From Manis javanica (Eukaryota; Chordata; Mammalia; Pholidota; Manidae): 64,000 nucleotides of DNA. Location: contig NC_133166.1 in the NCBI RefSeq assembly GCF_040802235.1, positions 117,504,991 through 117,568,990 on the forward strand, in the 5' to 3' direction. The first letter of the stretch is position 1. Every line of letters starts with the position of its first letter. Shown here piece after piece: positions 1 to 11,960 of this stretch. The position numbers were made by a program, and so were the translations under genes. Under the pieces are notes generated by a model. It worked only from the letters and a program-made list of their open reading frames with translations. It ran no database searches and was not told the DNA's origin.

Positions 1-3000
1 ATGTGTTTCCAGGCAGAAGTAATTGAATTGACTGGCAAAAAGGAGTAAGAATATTTCTTTGAAATTTAAAAAGACCATCACAAGAGTAAATGTAAAATAG
101 AAATGCAAATCTCATACATAGAGGGATTCTCTCTGAAACTGCAGTATCACAGAGTAACATGTCTTACGTAAGTCACATACATGTAGTAAAAGACCTCAAT
201 GATGCAATCACAAGCAATACCAATTACAGCTAAACTTACTTAGCACACACACCTTTTCCAAAACATCTGTAACATACCCAATGATCCAAAAGAATTCTAG
301 AATAAATGAACAGAATTAAGAGGTAAGCAATTTGCTGGGAAACTTCTGAATGTGTTAATTATATGAACATAATATCAACTTGGTAATTTTTATCCAAAAT
401 AACTTTTATGATGAAATCTATTTTTCACAGATCTGTACAGTTTAGGAGGCAGTTATAAATTCATCATTAACAACATGAACTATAAACTAAGTACAAATAT
501 GCATAGTTAATAATTTATTTGAAGCCTTTATAATTCTGCTCAGAATTATGAAAACAGTAAATTCTAGGCTTACGGCTAGTCTGGAGAGAAGTGCCTTTCT
601 AAAAGAACAATCTCTTAACACAAAACCAGAAACTTTAACTTTCCCTTTTCTCTTCAAGGACTTCAATTCCTTTACTACCAAGCTTCATTTACAAGTACTT
701 GAAACATACACAGAATTACAGGTCACTCCTTTATCAGGACAAATATATAATTTCCTCATCACAGAGTATAATAAAAACAATAATATTAGTTTTGTTTTGT
801 TTTCAAGCCATCTCTAAAATAATAAAAACATTGATGCTCTTACCAGCAACTTCATAAATAATCCCCTAGAGATTTCAATTTAGGGTTGAAGTACGCCTAT
901 TAAATACATGTAGACTGGTTTTTTTTTTTATCGGAGTGGTTAAATTATTTGTGAATTTGACTCTAAGAAGCAGCATTAAAAGAAACCTTTTATTCCTGGA
1001 GAATAAAAACCATCCAAGTCAACAGGTGATTGCAAACCATACTGACATTACCATTCTTGCTTTCTCCTGTGCTCTTGCTCCCACTGATAAGAGTTTAATA
1101 CATCATAATTACATCTATTATGGTCAGAATGCTGCAGAAAATATTTAAGCAAACTGATGTCATGCCAAGCCATCTAGAAACATCTTAACAGACCAACTGA
1201 GTGAAAGGCTGACAGCTTGAAGACATTAATGTAAGGAAGGGGTCAGAAGCTGAAACAACTTGACTTTTAGAAAGAAGAAAAAGGTTTAAAGATCTTCCTT
1301 TATTATGAGGAAGATTACTGGATTTCTCACTTGTAATTCAGTTGCTATTTGTATTTATGTGCACATAGTTTGTAACAGGCAAACCGATGTATCAAATAGT
1401 AGGGATTGTTTTTCAATATAAGTTAGGATTTAAGGGCACAAAGCAAATTTGTTCACATTGCTGAGGCTCTGGATTTGCACCTCACATAATTAATAAAAGA
1501 GAATTGAAATCTAAATGTCTTTGAGGGCTCAAGTCTGTGTGTTTATCAACATGCTATACTGCCACTGATAATATGACATGAATACAATACAGGTAATGTC
1601 AGTGTTGAAGAGCTGGTCAAATTCCTTTTTATTTAAGAGTTAAGAATGAAAATACAAATTGCATACATTTGACTGACATGTTAGAACAAAGTGTGAAAAT
1701 GATGCCATAAAGAATACACTAAAAAGAAGTAAGTTTCATGAGTAAGGAACAAATATTTAAAGCAAAACCTTTTATTTAATTTTCCAAACTGTTGTTGCTT
1801 TGAGTAATTCCATAACCAGATAGAGGGAATACAGCTTTATTTTGGCAGCATGATTTTCACAGAAATAATAAAGACCTGTCTCTAACAGGTTATAGAATTT
1901 CAAAAGCTGTAACCAGTAAACTATTAAAACACTTTTAATGTTCACACAATAGACATGTACCTATACTTGATTCGAATAAAGGCAACCCTCATCCTGAAAA
2001 GAACACCAAACATTTAAGTCTCTTTTACCTCAACCTCAAATTATTGCCTTTGAAGTTTTTGGTTTCCTTCAAAGGCAGAAATCTGGGTAGCCAATTCTGG
2101 CCCCTGACCAGAGCACATTATACTGCTGGGTGTATCAGTACCTGAGGCACTGAATCAGAGAGTGCCATCCATATTTTCTCTGCTTTTAGGCAGGAACAAA
2201 TATTTCTGAAATTTGTTACTGGATGGGTCAGTCCAGACAAAATTGTTTCCTGCAGGACCCAATCCCTTACTCTTCTTTTATTCTTTGAAATTCTCTAAAA
2301 CCAAGAGGAACTTGGTGAAAGAATGTGAAGCTGTAGGTCAGTATCAACACTTGTAGATTTTTAAAGCAACATAGGTTTTTCAGTATAATTTTAAATGAGT
2401 TAATTTTGTAATGATACACTTGAATAAAAAACTTCATTTATTTTTCATAGCACGGAAGTTGGAGACATTTCCTCTGAGAGATGTAATTTTGTAATGAGGA
2501 AGAGCCTGTGCAATGAAATGATGACTACACTAAAGCACCTTAAACTAAATTTTTTCAAGTCCTGATCTGACAAATGAGAATCTTGCCCCTGGGCCTACCA
2601 AAATTGTACTAATGCTTTCTAGACAACATTAATACATATCTGCAATGGATAAGAGTTTAAGATAGAGAATCTACCTAGTTTATTTTTCAAGTGAATCAAA
2701 AACTTAAAATCGTTAAAAACAAGAAGGTATGCACAAAAGGGCCAACAACTGGGCAATGACAAGTGATTAAAGCCAAAATACCAAGTTATTGAGTTATTGG
2801 GAGACTGCTGTTCATCTGGACTTTTGCCAAGAACACAAAAATTTAGAAGAGAAACGCTGGTGGTTTAAAGGGAGAAAGACTTCTAAATTTGTGCCTGGTT
2901 TCTTTATCTGGACAGCTAAACTTGACCTTGCAGAGGCTTCCTCTGATAATGTTTCTACTAAAATGATCATAACCACATTGATAAATCCAGCAGAGTACCA

Positions 3001-4266
3001 AACCTTTCATGTGGAAATCCACTGTTTGAAAAACACATAGAGAATATATTTAATTTAAAGCTAAGGCCAAAAAATGTATGTTCTTTAGAATAATCATCCC
3101 AAGATTCTAGCAAAGCAGAGTAAATAAAGCATTTTAAAACCCATCAAATTCCTTTAGAGTAACCAGAGTGCAAAATTCTGTCTCCCAGGCTTTTTTGCCT
3201 TTCCTTTTTGATACAAAGCTTTTTATTCCTTCAAAGACAGTTCCTTTAAGAACCACCACCTGCTCATGGTGCATTTTTTCCTCAAGAAGGCATCTGCACT
3301 GCAGATCCTCGACACGAGGGGAGCCTGCCAGCCAGCTCCCACCAGCAGGCAGACGTGTATACAATGGAAACTAAAAGCGGCCTGCAGCTTCCCCCTCCCA
3401 AGTCTTTCAGAAATGGGAGAAGGGGGATCAACCAGTCCCTGCTTTGTCTGAATTTTCTCCCCCTCCCCCCTTTCTGAGGTAAACACCCCCTTTTGTTATA
3501 CTGCGATAATAGCTCACAGAAAGCATGAAAATAAAAATATGTTCATGGCTTGGCATGACTGTATTATCCAGACTATAAGCCACGGATTGCATGTCTCCAC
3601 CCCTACGCCGCGCCGGGGAAGAGCAGGCTGTGCTGCAGATGCAGCCACGGATCCATCTTGGACCATCAACAGCTCCCTCCCAAATCCCTGACCTCTTCTC
3701 ATCCTGCCTCCCACCTCGGAGCCTCAGAAAAATCGGGCATTTAGAAAGTCTAGCCACAAAAAATTAAAGGCAAATGAAGACAACACAGAAAACGGCTACA
3801 ACATTTCCATTAAATTTCCCCATCCTCCCTATGGGCAACCCCTCCCACACAAATACATACATATCTTTGGAAGACTACCATGACGGTACGTCAACACCTG
3901 TCGGCAAACCTTTCACCTGCAATGCCACCCTTTCACCACCATCCCCTCAAAGTCGTACCTAATCGTGCCTCCTACAACCAGCCGGCCCCAATCCTCTCAG
4001 TCTCTGATCCTCCACCAAACCCCCCGGGGTTCGGGGGACCGCTCTCCCGAACTGCGGCTCTTCCCCACCCGCCCGCTCTCTACAGCGCCTCCCCGCCCCC
4101 AACCTGTTTTCCCCGCGCCCCGTTATTTCCTCCCCGCCGGCACGACCCGACGCTCCCTTCCCCCTTAGCCCATTTTCATTTTCCGGCCGCTGCTCCCGGG
4201 GGCTGCCTTCCCCCGAGCGCTAGTCCCCCGCCCCGCCCGAGGACGGGGTCCCCCGGCGCGCCTCAC
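1..4266 (-). other. RTN3: RTN3 intron 1, 5' part (leftward gene)
   Basis: The donor GTGAGG of RTN3 exon 1 lies at 4266 reading leftward, so this stretch should be the beginning of RTN3 intron 1, which runs off the left edge. The sequence is AT-rich, unique-looking and free of long open frames. I looked for the next reticulon exon (a serine-rich stretch in the known family) and did not recognise one. The right 0.7 kb belongs to the CpG island. No recent transposon is obvious. Confidence 0.7.
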
Positions 4267-4830
4267 CAGCGCAGGAGGAGCCGCAGCTTTTCGCCCCCAG
4301 GGCGGAGCAGGCTCCCGGGCTCCCGCCGCCGGGAGCGGAGGGCTCGGCCCCGGAGGACGACGAGGAGACGGACGGAGATTGAGTGGCCGCCGACGGCTCC
4401 ATGGCAGCGCGAGCAAGGGCGGGAGAGGGGTGACGAGAGATGTGGGGCGGGAGAGAGGGAGGGGAGAGAAGATAACCCGGCAGCCGGCTCTACGAAGCCC
4501 CTTCCCTCCTCTTGCTCCGAGGACAGACTAGGACAGACTGACTCGGTCGAGCGCAGCGAGAGGGCGGGAGCGCGAACGCGCAGGCGCACAACGGGCCTTC
4601 GGGCGGGCAGCGGAGGCGGGCGGTGGCCGCGTTGAGGCGCCTGGCAACGCAGGACGCAGGCGCAAAAACTATCCCTCAGTGCTCCTGCAGGGAAGGAGGG
4701 GCAAAGCTGACTCCACGCAGCGCCCGCGCCAGGGGCCGGGGTGAGCCGCGCCCCTCAGGGGACTAGGCTAGGGGGCGTGGCCAGGGCAAAGCTCCGCCCG
4801 CCACGGCGGCCGAAGAGGGGTCGCGGAGCT
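3590..4830 (-). promoter_or_regulatory. RTN3: CpG island and promoter of RTN3
   Basis: CpG-dense, GC-rich block around RTN3 exon 1, in contrast to the AT-rich flanks. Upstream of the leftward ATG (coordinates above 4402) it holds GC boxes and two GCAGGCGCA motifs, near 4578 and 4658, that resemble half-sites for NRF1. No TATA box is evident, as is usual for a housekeeping gene. The transcription start is probably between about 4420 and 4620, but the sequence alone does not fix it. Confidence 0.7.
4267..4402 (-). CDS. RTN3: RTN3 first coding exon (reticulon-3 N-terminus)
   Basis: Reading leftward, an ATG at 4402 opens a 45-codon frame plus one base, then a consensus donor G|GTGAGG at 4267/4266. 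The peptide starts MEPSAATQS, continues with a serine run and a glycine/proline-rich stretch, and ends KSCGSSCA. This matches my memory of the reticulon-3 N-terminus, including the phase-1 exon end. Reticulon-3 is an ER membrane protein whose C-terminal hairpins bend tubular ER; long isoforms act in ER-phagy. This exon encodes only the cytosolic, low-complexity N-terminus. One difference: human and mouse proteins begin MAE, whereas here ATG is followed directly by GAG, one codon shorter. The remaining exons are outside the window to the left. Confidence 0.9.
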
Positions 4831-7800
4831 TACGGTTAGTGTTTCTTCGTAACTCTTTATGTGAACGTTTGGGGTCGGCAGATTATGTGTTTTAACAACG
4901 GAAGTCTCTTTTTGCTTGCATTAGCTGGAGAGTATTTTTCCCATGAATTCCAGAGCTTCTGCCTTCTGTTTGATATGTTCCTGCCTGTGACAAATGAAAA
5001 GTGAAAACCACAATACTGAGTAGACCCACTCTGCAAGATGCTTTATTAATTTTTCTGGATGTGTCGTAACATCTGATTCACCATGAGGCAGAGATGGCTC
5101 AGTCTCCTATTTGGTAGGTGAAGATGCTGTACAGAATGAAAAACTAATACTCATTCTAATCACATTACAATGCAGCCGCAGAACCTGCTTCAGATTCTTA
5201 TCTCGTTTCTGTTCCCAAAGAGGGGTCAAGCTTGGGTCTTAAGGTTGTCTTTCCCTCCGAATAGGCTATCAGGTAGAGAAGAGATATTTTTGAAGGAAAA
5301 AAATGCTGAGCTAAAGTGAAGGGCCAGAAGATAACATCCTGGCTGTGGTTATTTATGGGTGATGGTAAATGAGATATTAAAAAATAAGAATATGGCATAA
5401 AATACAAATACTTGAATTTTACTCAGAGCCTAAAAGGGGTCCTTAGCAGAAAATGTATTTGAAAGCAGATATCTAGTTTATACTGGAGTTTGTTCATTTT
5501 CTGGCATATCCTCAGTTGGTTTCCAAAATTAAAAGCCTTCTCCCTACATCTGGTCAAAATACTTGAAATGTGCATAGTTCTTTTAAAAAGCGGAATGTAG
5601 TCTGTAAATAATAAAAACCAAGGCTGAAGGCCTTGTTATTGCTAAAGCAGCAATCGATGACCTGAAGGGCAATGGCAGGATCAGCAGGTCCTGTAAAGAT
5701 GCAGTCTCATGAAGGGGGTGGTAGTCAGCCAGGAGGCCACGGAGAGGAAAAGTGATCTGATCAGTGGAAATCTTCTAGAACAAGCAGTGAACTACATCTG
5801 CCCTTGACCGTTTTTAAGGTCAGGTAAAGCCCAGACAGGAAAAACACTGGCCATTGCAACGCTCTGAAAAAAAAAGCACACAAGAATATTTCCCAAAATA
5901 ACTTCATGGCAAACATCTTCCTCTGGCACTTCCAGCATCAGTTGATAATGCAGCAATCTCCATTAGATGACAAAGGGAAATACAAGCCAGTCATTTACCC
6001 ATTCTGATAAGTGCATACATTAAAAAAATGTATGATTTTAGTTGCTGGATAGGAAATGATGATGGTCCCTAAACCTGATAGTGATTGCTAGGATCTGGAG
6101 ACCCTGACTAGAAAGGAAGCCTGTTTCCATGATATCTAGAAATAGAGAAAATAAGCTAAAAACCAAGACACTGATGTGGTCTTGGTGGTGTCTTTGGACC
6201 CTTCAGATTTTTTATATGAGGCCTTTATGCCAGGTCCAATACCTGAAGCTGCCTTTTCTTCCTGCTTTTGGTACAGTAAAACTCTTGCCGTACAGCAAAC
6301 TCCCCTGAGACTGACTCTTGCTTGGGGTGTTATTTGTATATATGATTTGTTCCACAAATGTTTACTGATCATCTGCTGTGTGTATGACACTATCCTGGGA
6401 AATCTGAAAAAAACCCCAAAGATATGTTTGTCCTGTCTTTAATGAGCTTACAAGCTAGCTGGGGCTCAGAACATGCTCACATAAAGTTAAAAAACACAAT
6501 TAAATAGTAATCAAAACAACACAAAACTATAATGCTATGATTAGAAGGCAAGGGAATTGTATGAATTTAAGAGGGAATTGAATCACTACAGAGTTGTAGA
6601 GGCTTGGGGAAGTTTTATAAAGAAGCACAGTCAGATATGAGTTTGAAGTGTTAAGGAAGTCATTAAAGGCAAGGGAGAAGGGTATGAAGCAAATGCAGGG
6701 GCTACTTTTGCTCAAGGACACAGTAAGACCTCCTTCTCAGCAGACCAATCACAAAAAAGGACCTCTTCCTTCCAGCCCAGTCCAAGGTGCACTTCAGTGT
6801 TCGGCCTGTGTAGCAGAATAAGGCTTAGATTTGATCCCCTGTTGCCCCTCCCCCTCCACAAACTGCCTTAGTGCAATACAACCATCAGCAGGTGCTGGAG
6901 CCTGAGAAGAGTGGCTGTGTGGAAGGTGTTTTGGGTGTGGTTAGCGCAGATTGGGGCTAGAACCCAAGGGTTTGAACTGGGACAAGAGAGAGATAAAATG
7001 AGGAAAATATGTTTTGGGCTAGAGTGTGGGGAATCAGTAACATCACACTAAAGAGCTGAGGCGTCCTCTGAAGGCTAATGGGGATTCAGTCAAAGTTTTC
7101 AGGAAGGGAAGGGCTCAGATGGGATTTCTAAAGTGCTCACTAGAGAACAGCCCTTTCTTAGTTCTGCTGAGCAGTTTCTACTGCCGAGGCACTGAGCTGG
7201 GCCTCTTCTGTGGCCCTGTCCTTACAGGACTGGTATTTACACAGCTAATTTCCTACCTTAGCTTCTAGGCCATCTCATTACCCCATTTTTTCTTGGCTTT
7301 TAGAAAAAATTAAATATTTTAATTAAAAATTTTTGAATATATTCACACATCATACATATTTATGTATGTATATATAAGTATGTATGTATATATACTTTAA
7401 AATTTTATTCTATCACTCACCTCTCTCCACCTACCAGTCTTCTCCCCTACACACAGGTAACTACTGTTAGGAGCTTTTTTGTGGGAAATGCAAAGGTGAT
7501 TGTAGCAAATCTACAGTCTCATCCACCTTTTTAACACAATTGAGAGCATGATATACACAGTTAGGTATGATGCTTTCTTAACAGTAAATTCTAGTGATCT
7601 TTTCTAGTGTCTTTGAAATGTTAAGACAGCTGCACTGCTGGCTAAAATAATGAAGCAGTGGACAGGTCTTCAACTTTTACTGTTACTATGTTGAGGGCTT
7701 GATATTCAGCTTTTTAACACCCAGTGAGTTGGGGTTGACTATTTTCTTTTTATAAACTAGGACACCAAGGCATTACCTCATTTTATACACAAGCAAAGTA

Positions 7801-9310
7801 AGGTATAGGTATTTAAATGATGCCCAGGGATGCCAGTAGTCCAGTCTGAAAACAGGTGGTAGGAAAGAAGCTGAACTACATTCTGGCACAGTCACTGGGA
7901 GTGATAATTATTTACTTGGCTGTTTACCCCATAAGACTGTGAGTCTCTGAAGGACAGGAATATGTCTTATGTGTTGTTGCAGCATTACTTCCTAGCACTG
8001 TGCCAGGCACATAACAAATGCCCTATTTTTGGAAAGCTTTGGAACCTGAGTCACAGTGGATGTCACTGCGGAAAACAATTTTGCTATTTTTGTGTTTCAT
8101 AAAATACTTGAGCATTTTGAGTATTTGTAACTTTGTTTTGTTTTTCCAGAATGAGTATGATGATTACCATTTTTGAGCACTAACTATGCATTGGTCATAA
8201 TTGCCAAACACATCTCATTGAACCCACAACAACTCTGTGATCTAAGTGTTCAAATCATTTGGCAGATGATGATAAAATGAGTTCAAAGAGGTTAAGTAAG
8301 TCACTCAAGTTTGCATAGCTAGTAAGCATCAGAGCCAGAATTCAAAGCCAGGTCAGTTTGACCCCAAAGCCAATGGCCTTAACTATTCAAACATGTCTAC
8401 ATGTAACCTACTTCTGGAAAACCACATGGAAACTTCAGCCTCTGTTCATACCATGTGACTCAATTTCGAGTGAGATGGCTGATGGCTGACTACAATCGGT
8501 ATATCATCAATATTTAGCATTTTGAATGTCTGCTATTTTGATGACCCTGGGTATCTGAGAAACAACAAAAAAATGTTTCTTGTTTACATGGGTTGTTTCT
8601 AAGCTGTGACTAACTAAAGTTTACCTGCAATTTGTACTATGTTGTTCCAAAATGACAAAACTCCTACAAGGTATGGGAAGGCTGATGTACTAACATTGAC
8701 CTTGATGATGTTATATTGAGATAGCTGTCATGTCAGTATTTGCTGGTCACTTCCTGACAGGGAGGATTTCAGTAGATCTCTATTGGGAGGTCTTAGAATA
8801 GGGTATTATGTTCAAAAGCAAGTTAGCATTAAAGGAGCATTAAAGTGAGTGAGTGGTTTTAGGTTTAACATAAATCTTCTTTATTCTTCTATTCAATAAA
8901 TATTTGAGTTTCAACTATCTGCCTGGCACTGTTTGAGGCACTGGGGATACAGCACTGAAAAAAAAAATGAAAAAAATTCCTGTCTTTGGAACTTACATTT
9001 TAGTGGGAAGAGACAAAAACAAAAGTAAAACTTAAGTCAGACGGTAAGAAGTCTTAGAGCGACAGGGAGGGGTAATAGAGAACGCTGGGATGTGTATGCA
9101 GTTTAAATTTTTACACTGTGTGTTGCAATTGTGACAAGTCACTTTGGCCTTTGACCCTTCTCTTTCTGAACATGCCACATAATGCCCAGGATTTGTGTCA
9201 CCTCCTTTAGGTCCTACCTTCTGCACACATCAGTGTGAAATCCCAGTAACCACTTGCACTGATGTTCACATAAGAGTTTCTTGCTGGCCTGAGTTGGTCT
9301 AGATCTATAC
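4831..9310. other. Intergenic region between RTN3 and ATL3, left part
   Basis: No gene found. It holds old repeat remnants: LINE-2-like 3' ends near 6340-6460 and 7930-8030, an antisense L1-like stretch near 7290-7560 with a TATG/TA-rich patch at about 7355-7395, a reverse MIR-like piece at 8140-8390, and an ancient repeat 3' end at about 8890-9020. A stretch at about 5620-5830 looks unique; I see no intact frame there. Confidence 0.5.
8140..8390 (-). repeat. MIR-type SINE, reverse orientation
   Basis: Contains, in degraded form, the reverse complement of the MIR core: a block like GAGGTTAAGTAAGTCACTC, then a GCATAGCTAGTAAGC block, then a CAGAATTCAAAGCCAGGTC block. It is preceded by the LINE-2-like tail. 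Diverged and ancient. Confidence 0.7.
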
Positions 9311-10037
9311 TTTTTTTTTTTTTTTTTGGTATCATTAATCTACAGTTACATGAGGAACATTATGTTTACTAGGCTCCCCCTTTCACCAAGTCCCCCACCC
9401 CACACCCCATTACAGTCACTGTCCATCAGCATAGTAAGATGCTGTGGAATCACTACTTGTCTTCTCTGTGTTGCACAGTCCTCCCCGTGCCCCCCCACAT
9501 TATACATGCTAATCATAATGCCCCCTTTCTTTTTCCCCACCCTTATCCCTCCATTCCCACCCACCCTCCCCAGTCCCTTTCCCTTTGGTAACTGTTAGTC
9601 CATTCTTGGGTTCTGTGCTTCTGCTGCTGTTTTGTTCCTTCAGTTTTTTCTGTTCTTATACTCCACATATGAGTGAAATCATTTGGTACTTGTCTTTCTC
9701 CACCTGGCTTATTTCATTGAGCGTAATACCCTCTAGCTCCATCCATGTTGTTGCAAATGGTAGGATTTGTTTTCTTCTTATGGCTGAACAATATTCCATT
9801 GTGTATATGGACCACATCTTCTTTATCCATTCATCTACTGATGGACACCTAGGTTGCTTCCATGTCTTGGCTATTGTAAATAGTGCTGCTATAAACATAG
9901 GGGTGCATCTGTCTTTTTCAAACTGGGCTGCTGTATTCTTAGGGTAAATTCCTAGAAGTGGAATTACTGGGTCAAATGGTATTTCTATCCTGAGCTTTTT
10001 GAGGAACCTCCATATTGCTTTCCACAATGGTTGAATA
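9311..10037 (-). mobile_element. 5'-truncated LINE-1 with 9-bp target-site duplication
   Basis: Begins with a T run (the poly-A tail read backwards) and an L1 3' UTR, followed leftward-reading by the C-terminal end of ORF2. The frame 9656-10027 on the minus strand carries typical ORF2 end motifs such as [16 protein letters not shown] and [17 protein letters not shown], truncated at its N-terminus. The repeat ATCTATACT flanks it at 9303-9311 and 10038-10046, so it inserted by target-primed reverse transcription. The nearly perfect duplication and the open ORF2 end suggest a fairly recent insertion. It is not a host gene. Confidence 0.9.
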
Positions 10038-10046
10038 ATCTATACT

Positions 10047-10929
10047 CTTAAATCTAAAGCTTGGAGAAGGATATTCAAATAATCTTGAGAGTTTGGGAAG
10101 AAATCAGAAGGGGCAGGGGAAAAGAAATCAAAACAGGACTTGTTTAGGTAGGATTACCTTTACCTCTTAACCTCTGGCCTAATCATTTAGTAAGTAAAAA
10201 ATAGCTCAAGGGCTTGGCAGGACCTAGAGGTAGCTGGAACGAGGTTCTGGGTTGGTTATAACATTTGAGGCAAAGGCAGAAAAAAGTGGAGTGATCTGTT
10301 GTACGAATGAGGAACGGTGATGCCAAGAGGTGGTGACAGTGGTGTTATGGATGCTTTAGCCTCACATAGGATCCACCAACTCCTACCCCCAAGACAACCA
10401 CCCCTATCCCCAATAAATCCAAAATAACTATTTTAATTGTGGCAACTGACATTTTCCCAATCACATGTAAAGTGTGAATAAAAGCATTTCGGAGAACCCT
10501 GTTTTGTATTGATCTTCCTAGTTTAAGTAAGTGTGCTTGCAAAAGCAACAACTTCAAAACAAGCTCCTGTAAACCTGAGGTTTAAAAGACGGCTATGGTT
10601 TAGGCTACACAAAGCCGACAGGAGGGGTTTCACTGTAAGTTCTTACATTAGCCCTTAGAGTGATGACGGCTTGGCCAGGGAAGGGAATGGGGTGCAGCCG
10701 ATGACGGCAGTATAATGAAGTCAACGACCTCTTCTTTTTATGAAGTCAAAATCGTTAAAAACCAGTGACGTTCACGACGTCCACGGTTGAGGCCTCTCTT
10801 CGGTCCTTAGGGTAGAGGGTTGCCTACCTATGGTCTCGGCCAGCGTTAAACACCAAAGCCGTCCCCAACGCGGCTGGTAGGAGTTTGAAGCCAGTCATCC
10901 CAAGGCTTCCGCAACTACCTTGGTCTCAA
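10047..10929. other. Intergenic region next to the ATL3 promoter
   Basis: Unique-looking sequence with no recognisable gene. GC content rises toward 10.9 kb, where the ATL3 CpG island starts. Confidence 0.5.
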
Positions 10930-11960
10930 GGTTAGGAGCCCCGCGGGGCGCGCGGGGTGGCCCAAGCACCGCCTGTCCCCGCACGACCTGCTGGGAGTCG
11001 TAGTCCAGTCGTCGAAGAGCCGCAGCAACGCCCGTCATTCTCTTCCGCTTCCTCCCCGCTCCTGATGAGTGCGCAGAATGGGGACCGCTGGCGAGGACTC
11101 AGAGAGCGTGGGACTACAATTCCCAACGGGCCGGTGTCATCAGTGCGCAGCCCCAGGAAGCCAGCGGCGCACGTTGCGCTCCCGCGCACGCGCACACGCG
11201 TCCGGTCGTGGCGGGATTCGGCCGCGTGCGCTTTCCCGCTCCGGCCCGCCCTGCGCTCGGTGCGTCTTTGGCAGCTCGTCGGGCTTCGCCGGCTCGCTCT
11301 GTGCTTGCTCCCTCGAGGCTCCCCCGTGCCCCTCCTTTTCCCAGTTTCTTCTAGATCCCAGGCCCCGCCCGTTCCCGCCTCCAGGGCCTGGATCGTTCCC
11401 GCCCCAGCCCTCCCTCTCTGAGCCCCTGCTGCTCCTGCTGAAGGCGGAGGCTCCATGTTGTCCCCTCAGCGAGCGGTAGCGGCTGCCTTGGGAGGAGCAG
11501 GTGAGGCGCCCAATTTCCTCCGGGCTCCGTGTACCCCCGCCTCCTTACCCGCTATAGTGCCGAGGAAACCGCTCGCGCCGTTGCCCCTCCTGGCTCCGTC
11601 GCTGGGACCGCGCGCCCCTCGCCGGTGTCCAACGGCCAGCGAATTCGGGGCCGGGCGCAGGCGGCGCCTTTCTGTGCCCCTGGCTGGGAGCGGCCACCTT
11701 CGGGGGTCGGGCTCTGCGGGGTAAGGCCGCTGCTGGTTCCCCGGGCTGCCGCTGCCCATCTGTCGCTTCCGCGCGCCCCGGGGGCGGCCCCGAGGGCCGG
11801 TGGTCCGGGGGGCAGTGTCCAGAGGGCTCGGCCCCGCGGCCCCCGCCCTGGGCAGTGCCGAGCGCTCCCTGCTGCTGCCCCTCCCCGCCCGGGCGGTAGC
11901 AGTCCGGCGGGCAGGAAACCTTGGGCCTTGGGCTCCGGGCGCGCTTACAGGCCGAGGAAG
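10930..11960 (+). promoter_or_regulatory. ATL3: CpG island and TATA-less promoter of ATL3
   Basis: Dense CpG block spanning ATL3 exon 1. Visible candidate sites are a ZNF143/SBS-type motif on the minus strand (10990-11006), a second SBS-type motif on the plus strand (11111-11126), a purine/pyrimidine stretch CTTCCGCTTCC near 11042-11052 that fits ETS/GABPA, and an NRF1-like palindrome CGCGCACGCGCA at 11183-11194. The ATG is at 11455, so transcription probably starts between about 11200 and 11400. These factors are typical of constitutive housekeeping promoters. Binding is inferred from motif match only. Confidence 0.75.
11455..11500 (+). CDS. ATL3: ATL3 coding exon 1 (residues 1-15, phase 1 end)
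   Basis: Encodes [15 protein letters not shown] plus one base, then donor CAG|GTGAGG. The start context is weak (T at -3, T at +4). A second in-frame ATG in exon 2 has a stronger context. Confidence 0.92.

Noticed and set aside
3880-4635. 251-codon open frame on the plus strand in the RTN3 CpG island
   Set aside because: It is antisense to the RTN3 exon and rich in Arg, Pro and Ser, as expected of any GC-rich island; no domain seen.
5620-5830. Possible processed pseudogene in the RTN3-ATL3 intergenic region
   Set aside because: A few codon-like phrases, but I could not match them to a known protein, and there is no poly-A tail or duplication.
10932-11456. 174-codon minus-strand frame across the ATL3 promoter
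   Set aside because: Overlaps promoter motifs and exon 1; composition is typical of CpG islands; no similarity recognised.
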